Shown one piece after another: positions 44,794 through 56,741 of a stretch of DNA of 64,000 nucleotides. Source of the stretch: Polyporus tsugae (lineage: Eukaryota > Basidiomycota > Agaricomycetes > Polyporales > Polyporaceae); NCBI GenBank assembly GCA_024305745.1, contig JAHRBS010000007.1, positions 2,170,001 through 2,234,000 of the forward strand. The letters run 5' to 3'. The position numbers and the translations under genes were made by a program. The stretch's first letter is position 1. Each line of letters begins with the position of its first letter. The notes beneath the pieces are model-generated. The model made no database searches. It worked only from the letters and a program-made list of their open reading frames with translations, and was not told the DNA's origin.

Positions 44794-47700
44794 TTACAGG
44801 TAGCGGATCGAATCTATACCCAAGCTTCGTCTCGCATGTATGATGGCTACTAGCTCCTTGATGGACTCCTCCAAGATGACTACGTTGTCGAGTAGCTGCG
44901 AAAGCGTGACGTGCGCGATCTTGAGGCCGTCGTCCTCTTCCTCCGACTCTTCCACGACTTGCGACGGTGTGCGGACCTCTCCCCACTGACCCGATGATCC
45001 AAAGACGTCCTCCTCGTCCGCGTTGAACTTGCGCGATTTTGCCGGTGTCCAAGGACCCGACGACGGCGCAGGGGCGAGGTAGGGCTCCACGACAATCGCG
45101 CCGGTCTTCTGATAGTGTGGGCCGAACGGACTCGCCTCGAGCGCTCGAGCGCCTCGCGATGGAGTGGTAGGCTCCGACGCAGGCGGTTTCGCCGACTTGC
45201 TCTTCTTGGGCGTGAGGAATGACACGAACGACTGTACCGATTGTGTCGGCTTCGGTTTCGGCTTTGTTGGCGCCTCCACTGGAGGTGACAATGTGGTGGA
45301 CCCCCCGAACCCGGCCGACTTCTGTGTGACCCCGGTGTCGAAGTCGAGCGCGAGCGTCAGCGCGTCGGTCAGGTTCTCGTTGAAGAGCAGTCCCTGTCGG
45401 CGCTCCCGGAGGTACTGGTCGAAATTCTGGACCATCTGGCGGTACCGCTCGAGCTGGCCGACGAGGCCGTGGAAGATGGAGTGGACGACGGGCCGCGACT
45501 GCTCGTCCATGCTCGTCGCGGGGAGTGCGCTGGACTCGGACGCGAGCTTCTCTTCTATCCGGAAGTCGATCGAGCGATCGTCGCCATCGTCATCGTAGGG
45601 CATCAGGTCGTCTTGCTCGCGCGGCGTAGTCGACTCCCTATGTGCGAAGGTCAGCCAGCCCGCGAGTGAACGGTCCGGACAGAGCGCGAGGGTGGCGAGC
45701 ACGCCCGTCAATGCCATGTTCGCCTCGGGGCTGTTGGAGAAGAACCGCCTGAGAGACTGGAGGACGAGGGAGAGAATAGCGTCGTTGGGATTTAGGCGGT
45801 GCTTCAGCTTCGCACGCGCTTCCGGGTCGACGTCCCGCCAGAAGCACGACTGGCTTTGGATCGAGAAGATGGCGTCCCGCAAATAGTGATCGTATCCGGT
45901 GCTGAATGCATCTTCTGCGTGATTCGGGTCGACGCGCGACACTAGCGCTAGGTACAGGCCCATCTCGCGTTCGTGCGTCCAGTATGTGGTATCGGGTTGG
46001 GTGAAGACGATCACTGACTTGGGATGAACGGGCTCGGCTTCTTTGGTATCTTCAGAACCGGGGTATACGAAGGTTTCGTCGTCGTCGTCATCATCATCAT
46101 CTACATGCTTCGGTGATGGCAGTAGGACATCTTCCATCGCACCGGGAAGGAAGGCAGGCTGAGGGAAGGAAGTGGCTTGGGAATCGGGGATGACTACGAG
46201 CAAACGGTCGACGGAAAGTGGACAATACTGGAAGAGGAGCGATTGGAGGAGTTGGAGGGCGGCTGTAGCGGTGGGTTGCGACTTGGATCGGAGGCTGGTC
46301 ACGAGGAGATCCTTGAGAGTGAAGCGACCCATGGAAGTGAAATAAGAAGATTGCTTGCGAGCATCTGGTGCTTCCATCTCCAGCAAAGCCATTGCGGTGC
46401 TCTTCCGCCGCCGCTTCTTGAGCTCCGCCTGAGACGTAGAGGGAGGGGGTGCCATTCCGCCGAGGTTCAGCATGGAATGCGGGCGCGGTCGGGAAGAACT
46501 TAGGTCTTCGTTGTTGTCCTCGCTCATCAGAAAGTCGATAAGCAAGTCTGTCAGTTGGCCATTCTCCAATGTCCGGATCATAATCTCAATGTACGACATG
46601 ACGGCGACTGCACTACCGTCGGCGTCAGAGCACTCGAGGATAGAAGGATAGAGGATGTTCTCGAGGAACACGCGTCGCACGGCGTCCAGGATGGACTGTA
46701 CGATCGCCGAACCTACGAGCGCAGAGGGATCGAGGGTCCCGTCTCCAGTGTCGTGGACCTTGTTCCGGCGGAAGACATCCTGCAGGAATTCTAGCAGCTT
46801 GAGGAAGTGGTCCAAACGTGCCTTGAAGTCCGGACTGGACGACTCCTCCAAACCCATGGCCCGACTTCGCTCCTTCTCAGCTTCCAACTTCTCCTTCTCT
46901 TCCGGTGACAGCTCCGGGGCGGCACTGCTACCGAGGATCATGGCCGTGCCTGACGCACTTTCAACTGTTGCGGGAGGCCGAACTTCGAGTTTGGTGGGAA
47001 GCAAGGAGTATACAGCTGCAAGCCCAGCAGCGAGGACATCGGAGAAGTCCCCATCGAGAACATACTCCGCCAAAGCCAAAGCTGCGTCTGTGTTGGGATC
47101 GGGGTCCTGTGTCGGTAAGCTTGAGGTGGATGCTCGTAGGCTTTCCTCGGGCTTATGAGACAGGTCCACCGGAGACATGGCGACGTCCATGAGGAACAAG
47201 AGACCTGCTCGTGCGAAGTCGCCAATCTGCCCCTCTCGGTGGACAAAGCGAAGGAGATAGTTGAATAGGAGAAATTCGTATTCGTTTTTCTTCGTAGTAG
47301 AAGAGTTGAGCCCATGGTTGTCCGTTTGAGAGGTGGGGAACTGAGACAGTGCGGACTCGGAAGGGGGGTAGTCGCCAGACTGGTTAGAAGATGCAGTGTG
47401 TTCAGCTTCTTCTTCCTCTTCGTCCTCTTCTTCAACGGCGAATAGCGGCTCTGGTCGATACCACTGCTTGTCGTGGAAGAAAATCATGAGCAATTCGCGA
47501 TATGTTCGTATCCTGCTGCAGAGGATGCAAAGCAGGTTGACCACTGCGAATAGGTCAATGCATGTGTGTGATAGGAAAACGCGCCACGTACGATCCTCCT
47601 CGTACTCTGAGGGCTGGGTATGAGATGCATTCCCAGCAGCACCCATAGGTTTATTCCGACCGTCCAATTGTTCTTGGATATCATCGCCGACGCAGTTGCG

Positions 47701-48347
47701 GAGAAGACGTAGGACTGCCTTATGTACGGCGGAGTGCACCAGGAATTGTTCATCCAACAAAACGACCATGTTCTGCACGGCTCGCAGGACCTCTGCCTGA
47801 ATACCGAAGGGACGGTCCGACTCGCTGAGCTTGACGAGTGTCCCAAGCACGTCTAACGATACTCAATAATAGAAGCAATATCTATAGCACAGGGGACATA
47901 CCATTCTTCAGCAAGTACTCCAAACAGGCACCGGTTGCACTTGGAGACCACCGAACGTCAGTACAGGAGCAATGACGGAACTAGCCCGACGCACCCCTCC
48001 TCTGTTCGCGTAGACTCCCACACCAATGAATCCACCATGGACTGCAAATGTATCGGGACATCGGTGGACTTGATTCCTCGTGTCAATTGGCGTTCATCAG
48101 GGTGGAGGAGAGTGTTCTGCAGGCAAATAATGCGGGTCAGTCGCCAGGGTCATGCCAGAACCGTTCTGAATCGGATCATGGTGACCTTGATCAGCACCCA
48201 TGACTTGTGGAACTCCTGTGCATGATCAACCTGCCAACGACACGCCGAATGTCAAGCATTGAATTTATCCGGACGAAGAGCGGGGCATACCTCGGTCTTG
48301 GGCGTCGGCTGAGTGTTCGACCGTAGGAACTTGGAGAAATAGTCCAT
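44794..48347 (-). CDS. FHIP-like protein (FTS-Hook-interacting / RAI16 family)
   Basis: Five exons (48347-48291, 48230-48186, 48116-47995, 47939-47902, 47852-44794) give 1106 residues; the last exon alone is 3 kb. The N-terminus (MDYFSKFLRS, AQEFHKSWVLIK, DIPIHLQSMVDSLVWES-like stretch, LEYLLKNDVLGTL) and the helical body (VLRAVQNMVVLLDEQFLVHSA, YEFLLFNYLLRFVHREG, ATAALQLLQSLLFQYCP) match the FHIP/RAI16 family. These are alpha-solenoid proteins that join FTS and Hook to link endosomes to dynein. Acidic low-complexity inserts occur, including a Glu run near 47400-47430 and an Asp run near 46076-46101. The C-terminal 200 residues are disordered and end in a short helix. The gene is divergent from a coiled-coil protein gene. 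Family assignment is fairly secure; direct dynein linkage is inferred. Confidence 0.85.
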
Positions 48348-48817
48348 CTCGCTGCGGTATGGTTCGCGTCACGGACTCGCGTTATGCCAAGTGAATGATA
48401 AACTAGCTGCCCAAGAAATCGACCAGAGTAAGGCAGATAGTGTAGATATGGTAGAGACGGGTGCGGATCCCGGACCCCCTTCACTTGGAAGTCGGTAGCA
48501 GAGCAGAGCTCGCACCTCGGGCGCTCCGTGGGACAACTCCTTGCATCCACTCCGCCATCATCCTCAGCCTTCCGCTCACGCTCTGTTCTCCACTGCCCTT
48601 CGATGTCTGACTATCATGGAGTATCGTGGCGGATATCTGGGACACTCCTGGCTCTCGTCAAGCCCACCCTGTCAGCCTTCTCGGCCGGCTTAGTGGCTGG
48701 CTCATCCAGGGCTAAGGTCTACCAACTACAGGCATGATGCCAACCGCACGAGATATATAGCAACTACAGAACCCCCAAACATCTGTGCAAGTCGCTCGGT
48801 CACCCAAGCATACCTCA
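48348..48817. promoter_or_regulatory. Divergent promoter region, FHIP / coiled-coil protein
   Basis: These 0.47 kb lie between two divergent ATGs. I see no other gene. A short shared regulatory region is likely but not defined. Confidence 0.4.
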
Positions 48818-49827
48818 ATGGCAGGGTCCGGCGCGTGCGTCTCGTTTTCTAGCGACTCCTTCCTCGTTCCAGGAAAGGATGAAGAGAGCTTCGCGCCCCT
48901 CCTCGTCTCTCACGGCGACATCTCCAACACCTCGGAAGACCTCAATCCATTTGCCTCCCCCGTCGGCGCCGGCACCATCTTCCTCTCTCCCAGGGCCGCC
49001 GACTCTCCAGGCCTCCGAACCCTGCATCTAGACGCATCCTCCACCCCGCCGCCCCCGCCGTTGGAGAACGACGTCGAGGGCAAGCTCCGAGCGATCGTCG
49101 ACGACCTTCTGCACAAGAAACGCGCCGCCCGGGACGCACGCGCCGAGGAGAACGCCTCCCTCCGCGCGCAAGTGGCCCTCCTGCAGGACGCGCTCGCCAA
49201 GGCGTCCGCGCAGCCCGGGTCGGAGACCGCGGACCTGCTCGCCGCGCTCGAGCGCGAGCGTGGGCTCCACATGAGCGCGGAGGAGTCGCGCCTGGCCACG
49301 GGCAAGTACCTCGCAGAGCAGATCGAGCGCGTCTCGCTCCAGAAGACGCTGCTCGAGAAGACCGTCGCCTCCTTCACGCACGGCCGTGAGTTCTGGCGGG
49401 AGCGCGCGATCGCCGCGCTCGAGCGGTGCGAGATGCTCGAGGAGGAGAACATGCGGGTCAAGACGCAGCTCAGCGTGCTCTCGAAGAAGCAGGAGACCGT
49501 CGTGGACCGGCAGATCAGCGACGTGTTGCGCGAGGTCGCGAAGGAGCGGGACCGCCTGAAGCAACTCGAGGAGGTCCATCCGTTCTCGGAGAAGACCAAC
49601 ACCCTCTCAAAGCCGAAGGACAAGTCGGGCACCGTCAAGGCGAGCGGGTCAAAGCTTGACTCGATGAAGCCGGTCGTCGAGGTAAGTTCAGTACACTCGT
49701 CGAATGGAATCACTGAGATGACGTCGTGATCGCGTAGGGCAAGTTCTTTGGTGGGAAGACCGGGAAGAGATTCGTGTCCTACAGGATGCCTCCAGCTCTA
49801 CAGCAATCTAGACAGGAACGGGCATAG
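48818..49827 (+). CDS. Coiled-coil protein of unknown function
   Basis: Two exons (48818-49681, 49738-49827) give 317 residues. The first 90 residues are Ser/Pro-rich and probably disordered. From about residue 90 to 265 the sequence is an almost continuous coiled coil: ENDVEGKLRAIVDDLLHKKR, then repeated Glu/Arg/Leu heptads, FTHGREFWRERAIAALERCEMLEEEN in the centre, and DVLREVAKERDRLKQLEE. A basic tail (GKTGKRFVSYRMPP) closes the protein. I know no named family that fits. The layout suggests a dimeric scaffold or adaptor. The exon is very GC-rich, which produces long open frames on both strands. Confidence 0.8.
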
Positions 49828-49960
49828 GATATGCGGGGAAGGGCGTGTGTAATGGGTCGTATTATAGGTTGTTACTTTGAGGCTAGGGATACAGGACATG
49901 TCTACACATCACATCACAGAATTTTGAATTACAACGTTGACACCACACGCTACAGGCAGT

Positions 49961-51146
49961 CTAGACACTATCCGCGGATCCGACGTTACGCGTTACTTGA
50001 TCCCGGCCAAGGCTCTTCGAGGAGAGGGCCAGGGGTCGAATAGTGGTCGGCTTTGTCGACCGGAAACTCCTGGGTCTTTCCGCGGTATCTGGAGCAGGTT
50101 GGAAGATGACATTGTGGCATTCATGATACGGCAAAGGCGTGAGTGGACTGTCCGGAAGTCGCAAGGAGAACGCCGAGCCCTCCCTCGCACTGGACGACGT
50201 ATTCGTGAAGTCTTCTTCGATGAACGCGTGCATTGACTCTGGGGCCCAACCTAGCACATCCATCCTGGTTGTCTGCGACGCTGGTGGAACCTGCGAGTTA
50301 TGAATATGCGAAGGGCCTGACATAAATGATGGACAACCCACTTCTACGAGAGCTTCCCTGGCAGGTTGGAGATTCGGCAAATCCGCGTCCTCGTTGGCCT
50401 CTCGCACAAGAGACGGGAGGGCAAGTGGCGTTCCAGAGATACCTCGCAGCTGCCCAACATCGAGGCGGTGGGTCTTCTCATCCGAGTCAATCGACGATGA
50501 ACTGGCAACCTCGCAAGAACAGGGGAATACGTCTTCGTTACGGCTGCAGGACGAATGACGCGATTGTGAGGTGCCTTGAGTGAATGCCTGTCCATGCATC
50601 TGCGTTAGGGTGTATTAGTATCGGTGGGACTGGATGAAACCATTCTGACCAACGGACCTGATTGTGGAGCTCTTCGACAAACTCCAAGGCGGGAGAAGAC
50701 GGCTCAGGTAGGTGGCAGTAACGAACCAGTGAAACACAGATGCGTCGTAGGAAGAAGACCAGGAGGAAGAAAGTCAAGATTTGAGCAGCTACCGGAGAGT
50801 ACACAGACATGACCGTAGAGATAGCGCGGCGGAAGGTAGGAGGGATAGCAGCCCAAATTGAGGAAGCCATCTGAAAGGGACACGCTCGATCTGAGAGTGG
50901 TTCTAAGGAGTTTGTGCTAGAGGCCGCCGGTAGCGTTGGAGGAAGATAGCTAGAGGTCCAGAGATCGTCCGTGGATGACCAAGGGAGTTGTGCGAGGAGA
51001 TACTGGGATGCTGCTCGACGACGAGGTGCCTCGATCAACAGTAAACCGGCCTCGGAGATGGTCTGTTGAAGAAGAGTGAAGGTGAAACGCGGCTCCAACA
51101 CGCTGAGCATGAAGACACCAGCGAGGAGAAATGGGAGGATGAACAT
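49961..51146 (-). CDS. Predicted membrane protein of unknown function
   Basis: Two exons (51146-50658, 50599-49961) give 375 residues. The start at 51146 opens a hydrophobic signal-anchor (MFILPFLLAGVFMLSVL), and a second hydrophobic segment, SPVAAQILTFFLLVFFLRRI, lies near residues 115-135, followed by a basic RRICVSLVRY stop-transfer. The C-terminal half is polar, Ser/Pro-rich and without a known motif. Two membrane passes with a cytosolic tail are likely. The gene is divergent from the USP48-like gene. Exon 2 is assigned only because the frame continues in phase for 213 codons; it could contain further introns. Confidence 0.6.
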
Positions 51147-51736
51147 GGGGCGGGAGCTCTAGAGTAGAACAAAGGGATCCGGGGTGGGCGCGCGGAAAGA
51201 GGGACGACAGTAGAGGTCGAAATTGAACGATATGTTCCCTTCACGTCCGACCGTCCGGTTACCCTTCAGAGTATCACAGTCACATAGAGGGGAGAATTTT
51301 GACTCGGATTCAAGCCTCTGCACACAGCAGGGTTCGGAGCGGATCCCGTATACTTAAGTGCACAAAGGAATAAATAGACTGAGGACGCACCAGGGTCGGT
51401 TGATCAGCGATCTGTGCGCGCAAAGATGATTTTGCATCGACAGAGGGACGCATATAAGTAGTCTTTGGTCGAGGACATTCATTCCTCGATGCCAGTGAGC
51501 GACACTAGTGCTAGTAAGTACAACTTATTAGCCTTGCGCGCGGTGGGCTGGCACAGGCGCCAGACGCGATCGTGGATCACGTTCCCGCGACGCGCTGAGT
51601 AGACGCCCATCAGGTGGGAGCAGCCTGCAGCCACCGCCGCGTCTCCGGCTCCGTCGCCTGTCGCTTCTTTGCCAGCTCCCTCAGCTCCAGCCTCCCTCCA
51701 CATCCTGCCCAGCGGACAGGCCCCCTTTTCCGCTCT
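51147..51736. promoter_or_regulatory. Divergent promoter region, membrane protein / USP48-like
   Basis: This 0.59 kb lies between divergent genes. The USP48-like frame is open upstream of its ATG at 51737 to about 51614. No RNA gene or repeat is seen. Confidence 0.4.
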
Positions 51737-54700
51737 ATGGCCCCCAAACGCACACGCCGCGCTTCCCCCGGGCCCACCGGTCTATCTGCTGGCGAACGTC
51801 TCAAGCGTGCCAAACTGACTGGGAATACTTCCTACTCTGCTTGGGGCTGGGTCGGGACGGAGGTGACAGACACGTCTGGAATCACCGATGAACACCGCTT
51901 GGCGACCTGCGGCTTCTCGCGCAATAGTACCAACACACTCTGTCCCAACAAACATGTCGAGGAGCGCAAGCCTCCGCCACCGCCCAAGGTCAATGGGCAT
52001 ACCGACGCGCAGGCAGGGGAAGGGCTAGCGGACGATATCATTGTTATATCCGACGATGAAGGTCCGACATGCAGCACCAAAACTTGCAAGCCGAACCCAT
52101 ATTGCTTGAACTATCTGGGTCAGGACAAATGGGAGGATGCTGGTGAGTCCTCGCCGGGCTTCAAGCGTCGTGGCCAGTGTGTTGAAGGTGAACGGACTGT
52201 GAAGACGGTGCCTATGAGGGCTACCTCAAGGTTTATGACCTCGGGGAGAATCCCATGCTCGATGCAAAAGATGGCCAGATACCTGTTGGTCTCAAGGCAA
52301 GTACCCTATACCAACTCTTCGTCGTGCCCCAGGGTCTCATCGTACCATAGAATCTCGGTGCTACGTGCTATGCAAATGCTTACCTACAGGTAGCTGAAAT
52401 AAGTTTGCAGTTTCCCTAGTGCTGACTGGTCTGCAGGTATGGTTCCAGGATATACCGTTCCGTAAGGGCGTGTATGAATGCCAACTAGCCCAAGATGCAC
52501 AGCACCTATTCGAGGTTCGTCGTGGTCACCAACTTTTTTCATAGATTTCAATCCAGAATTGACCCAAAACACACTGTTTTGGTAGGAGTCGCCGATCTTC
52601 CAACTTCAAGTCACCTTCGCCGCCATGCAACGTAGTGTACTTCGTGCCTTCAACCCTGTCAAGCTCGTGGAAAGTCTCAAGTTGCGCGCCACCGAGCAGC
52701 AAGACGCTCAGGAGTACGTGGCATGGGCTTCACGTTGCATAAGCTCCATCATTGAATCGTCGCGGCTCCAGATTCTCTAAGCTGTTTATGGCACATTTGG
52801 ACACCGAGTTCAAGAAGCAGCATAGTCCAGAACTCAAGTCGCTCATTCCTGACCAGGTATGGTGACTGCATTCCCACTTAACGTCTATTCGCGCTGACAC
52901 GAATAACAGTTTCAGGGCAAGCTCGTGTACAACACGGTGTGCCAGAATTGCCACCGGCGTTCCGAGCGCGATTCGGATTTTCTTGAGATCGAGGTCAACC
53001 TTGAGGTACGCGCTACCGTGAAGCCGGTTGCCTATTAGATAAGTTAACTACGATATGCTTAGAACAATGCAACTTTGGAGGAGCGTCTTTCTGCGTTCCT
53101 GGAGCCGGAGACGCTCTCCGGAGATAACAAGTGAGGTTCTGCTCCAAAATGTGTCGTGACCATCGCGAACCTGAAGCCCCTACAGATATCTCTGCCAGCA
53201 GTGCGATAGTCTGCAAGATGCCAAGCGATTCACCGAATTGCACAACCTTCCGCCGGTCTTGCACTTTTCCCTTCTCCGATTTGTCTACGACTTCTCGTCC
53301 ATGGAACGCAAGAAGTCGAAACAGACCATCTTATTCCCAACCCACCTCGACATGGACAGGTTTGTAGGCCCCGAAGAGACACGCCGACAACGCAGGAAGA
53401 AGCATGCGAGAGAGAGCAAGAACCTGTATGAGCTCCGAGGCATTCTCCTACACAAAGGCGCCAGTGCATATCATGGGCACTACGAGGCGCAAGTATTTGA
53501 CGTGAAGTACGTGGAGATCTAAGTGGAGTGGAAAGTAGGACTGACCTTGCTCGTAGGAACCAAGGCTGGTATCAGTTCAATGACGAGACGGTCACCAAGA
53601 TCGAGTCCCTCGTCCCCAAGCTTGATGCTGGTAAGAAGTCAAGTAAGGGTTCAAAGGATACAAAGAAGTCAGTTCTTTCGTTGCGGCCATCGAGCGCGGC
53701 TGGTACTAACGACAACCATAGAACGCCTACCAATCAACTCCCCAAGGGTCGTCCTCCCAAGAAGCGTCGACGCATTGACGATAGCGATAGCGACATCGAA
53801 ATTGTCGAGTGCGTGCCGTTTCTGGTTGGTACCTTGAGCGCGTATCACTGACATGACAAGCAGGAATCCTGAACCATCTCAGAAAGGTGAAGGATCGCCC
53901 ACGAGGGAAGGCCTAGAGTCCGTGTTATTAATTGTTTTGGAACTGTTCCTTACGGCTGGCCTCAGGTATATTTCGTCCAAGGATGCATATATGCTAGTGT
54001 ATGCGCGCGTGGGTCACAAGAACTCCCCTGAGCCCTCATGCCCTGTCAACGGCAGCACGTCGAATAACGCTTCACAGCCGAATCAAGCGACTCCTCCCGC
54101 GAAGGCATTAGAAGTGATCAGCAACCTAAACGCCGAGCACCGCAAGGCTTGTGAAGACTACACAAGGCGGTTCGTAGTACACTTCTGAAGCTTGCGCCGC
54201 AGACTCCATGATCTTTTGTACCCAGGGAGCAAGAAGCGAGGAAACGGTTTGATCGAATACGAAGCACGGTCGTGGACATCTACCGCACTTGGAATGTTCA
54301 ATCGCGTGACGAGGTATCTATTTCTTCTTTCCAACCCGTAGCACAACTCACACTTCCCAAGGAATGCGTCGTAGCCAGCCGTCAAGCTCTGGAGTCGTGG
54401 CTGTCTCGCCACATCGTGAAGCCCAAGAAGCCCAAGGATACCCCTAAACCTTCCGCCGACGCTGTACCCAAGGCAGAGGAGACTGCCCCCAACAACGCCG
54501 GTCAATCCCCAGTGCCAATGCCCGTCTCTGGCATTGTGTGCTCTCACGGGAAGCTGGACCCTGAGAAGGTACAGGACATGAAAGCCATTCAGGCGGTATG
54601 TGACATTGCTCTTCCGCTCCTTCCTCTGAGCACCCCTGACTTCGGGCTTCCAGGCTGCCCATTCGCGCATCGCCGAGGAGGACGGTTGGCTTCTGACGCC

Positions 54701-56502
54701 GAGATTGACGGCGCGGGACGTCTGCTCGGCATGCGTGCAACGCATGTTCGTGGGTGCGTTCGCAAGGTTTCATTCGGAGGTGGGTTAGGTTTGACGGGGC
54801 GTGTGCGCGTTTCCGCAGAGAAGCTGTACCAGGTCGAGCACCCTCGGCTGGTGTCCCAGTTCGACGACGTGGTTGCCTTGGAGAGCGACGACGATGTCGG
54901 GTATTACATCTCGAAGGCGTGGTTGAAAGGTAATAATGACGAAGCGCTCTCGGTTGTGCCCCAGTATTGACTGTGACAGCAGATTGGCGGCTCTCGCGAC
55001 CGAAGATGCACGTAGAGTGGGCGCTAGACCCGCCACCCGATGCCGAAGAATACTTGAGAGACGTTGTGTGCGAGCACGACGGCCTGGCCACTAACATGGC
55101 CGCGCGGAAGCGAATCTCTGCGGAGGCGTGTGCGATTCTACAGGAGCTATTCCCAAACTGGAGACCGCTGCCTTCCTCCACCGAGCAATGTGCTGTTTGC
55201 GAGGCGCTACTCCACATATCGAAGGAGGATAAGCGCGAGTATCGCAAACAGGCGGAGGAAGAGAAAGTGGGGAACATCATGGTCCTTGGTCGTCCATATA
55301 CTGACTTTCATGGTTATATGCGCGCAGGCGAGGTTGAAGCACATGCACGACAACGCGCTCAATGGAAACACGGCCCTCCTGGAAGATGTTCCTTGCGCCA
55401 TCGTGCCGTCCCAGTTCGTGCGCTCATGGAGACAGTGGATTCTGCGTCCAGGCGAATTGTCTCGCCCCGGGGCAGTGGACAACTCGTCGTTCATCTGCGA
55501 GCATGGTCTGCTAGCTTTTGACCCTAACATCACTGGGGACTTGGACACTTCGATGGCAATCGTCAAGCGGAGCGACTGGAATGCATTGGAGGAGCTGTAT
55601 GCGTGTTGACTTCGGACAGAGGAAGTTTCGGTACTGATTGGTGCTCCAGGTACTCTGCGGGTCCGCTGATTGCTATCGAGAACACGACTGGGAAATATCT
55701 TCACGAGTTGGGCGTTTGCTCAGATTGCCGTCTTAAGAGGTGAGCATCGGGTAGTGCTGGAGTACCGTGCAGCCTTTGATCATATCCGTGGTCGACATAT
55801 GGGTTAGGCGAACTTCGTTCGACATGACCGAAATCACAATTCGTGTTCTGGGACCAAGCGATCCTACCCCGACACCGCAGAACTACAGCGACGAGCTTCT
55901 CCAGCGTTTCCCGACGAAACCAGTTCAGGCCACCCTGACCACGTACAGCAAGCGACAGAACGAGGGGTCTCGGAAGTCGAAGCGCATCCGACAGGTCCGA
56001 GAGCACGGCAAGCGCCGTAAGATCACAATCACGAAGGCGATGTCTGTGAAGGAGCTCAAAGTTATGGTTAGTCGTGTAACATTTTCGAGCTTCGAGGCCT
56101 CACAAAGTGTTCGCGTTACAGCTGAACGACGAACTTGGGATTCCTGTGATTTCCCAGCGGCTGTTCTACCGGGGTGATGAGCTCGACGATAGCTCAGCTA
56201 CCATGCTCTCCCTAGGAATCCTCTCGAACGACCTCCTCGACCTCAAGGAGGAAAGCGAGGATATTACCATCCTCACCGACTCGGACGGCGACGCTCCCTC
56301 TGGCGCCAACGGGAAGAAGAAGCGGACGGAGGGTGAAGCATTCGGCGGCACCCTCTTAGGCGGATACTCGTATTCTTCCGCGCCTTCGTCGAGTCAGTCT
56401 GTGGCACCCCTATCCATCGCGTGCCCGGCATGTACGTACGAGAATGGCTCCGCCGACGTCGAGTGTGCCATGTGCGGGACACCGTTGCCTAATGCGACTT
56501 GA
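51737..56502 (+). CDS. USP48-like ubiquitin carboxyl-terminal hydrolase
   Basis: Twenty-two exons give 1202 residues: 51737-52142, 52205-52296, 52351-52389, 52437-52514, 52586-52713, 52772-52856, 52910-53005, 53063-53130, 53186-53506, 53557-53667, 53722-53808, 53864-53917, 53966-54169, 54226-54313, 54362-54595, 54654-54779, 54821-54929, 54983-55266, 55328-55596, 55650-55739, 55808-56066, 56122-56502. The enzyme removes ubiquitin. The USP fold begins GLKNLGATCYANAYLQVWFQ (Cys near 172), keeps two zinc CxxC pairs (VCQNC, YLCQQC) and ends GHYEAQVFDVK...GWYQFND (His near 429). DUSP-like modules follow (CEHDGLATN, FICEHGLLAFDP), as in USP48, then a ubiquitin-like region (KELKVMLNDELGIPVISQRLFYRGDEL) and a C-terminal RanBP2-type zinc finger (CPACTYENGSADVECAMC). 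One intron next to the catalytic cysteine uses a GC donor. Confidence 0.9.
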
Positions 56503-56741
56503 TCATTTCTTGATCCGTGAACCCGCGGAGTGCTGCTGGTGACATAATGGAAGAACGGGGAGGTGAAAGACCACAATTCTGATGGAGATGCGCAGCAAAT
56601 ATAGGTTTGTATGATAACAGGATTGGGGAGTGTGGACGAAGTTGTGGTACGAGATGAGGTACGAAACCCTACAGCAATACTGGGTGACAACTGATCGTCC
56701 TATTTAAGGTTCGGGGACGCGGATATACCCATCGCTCATCT

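Noticed and set aside
48910..49713. 267-codon minus-strand frame opposite the coiled-coil gene
   Set aside because: Mirror of the GC-rich heptad-coding exon; the plus strand has the plausible protein and splice site.
53523..53837. 104-codon plus-strand frame
   Set aside because: Alternate frame spanning a USP48 intron and exons; the spliced frame carries the conserved GWYQFND motif.
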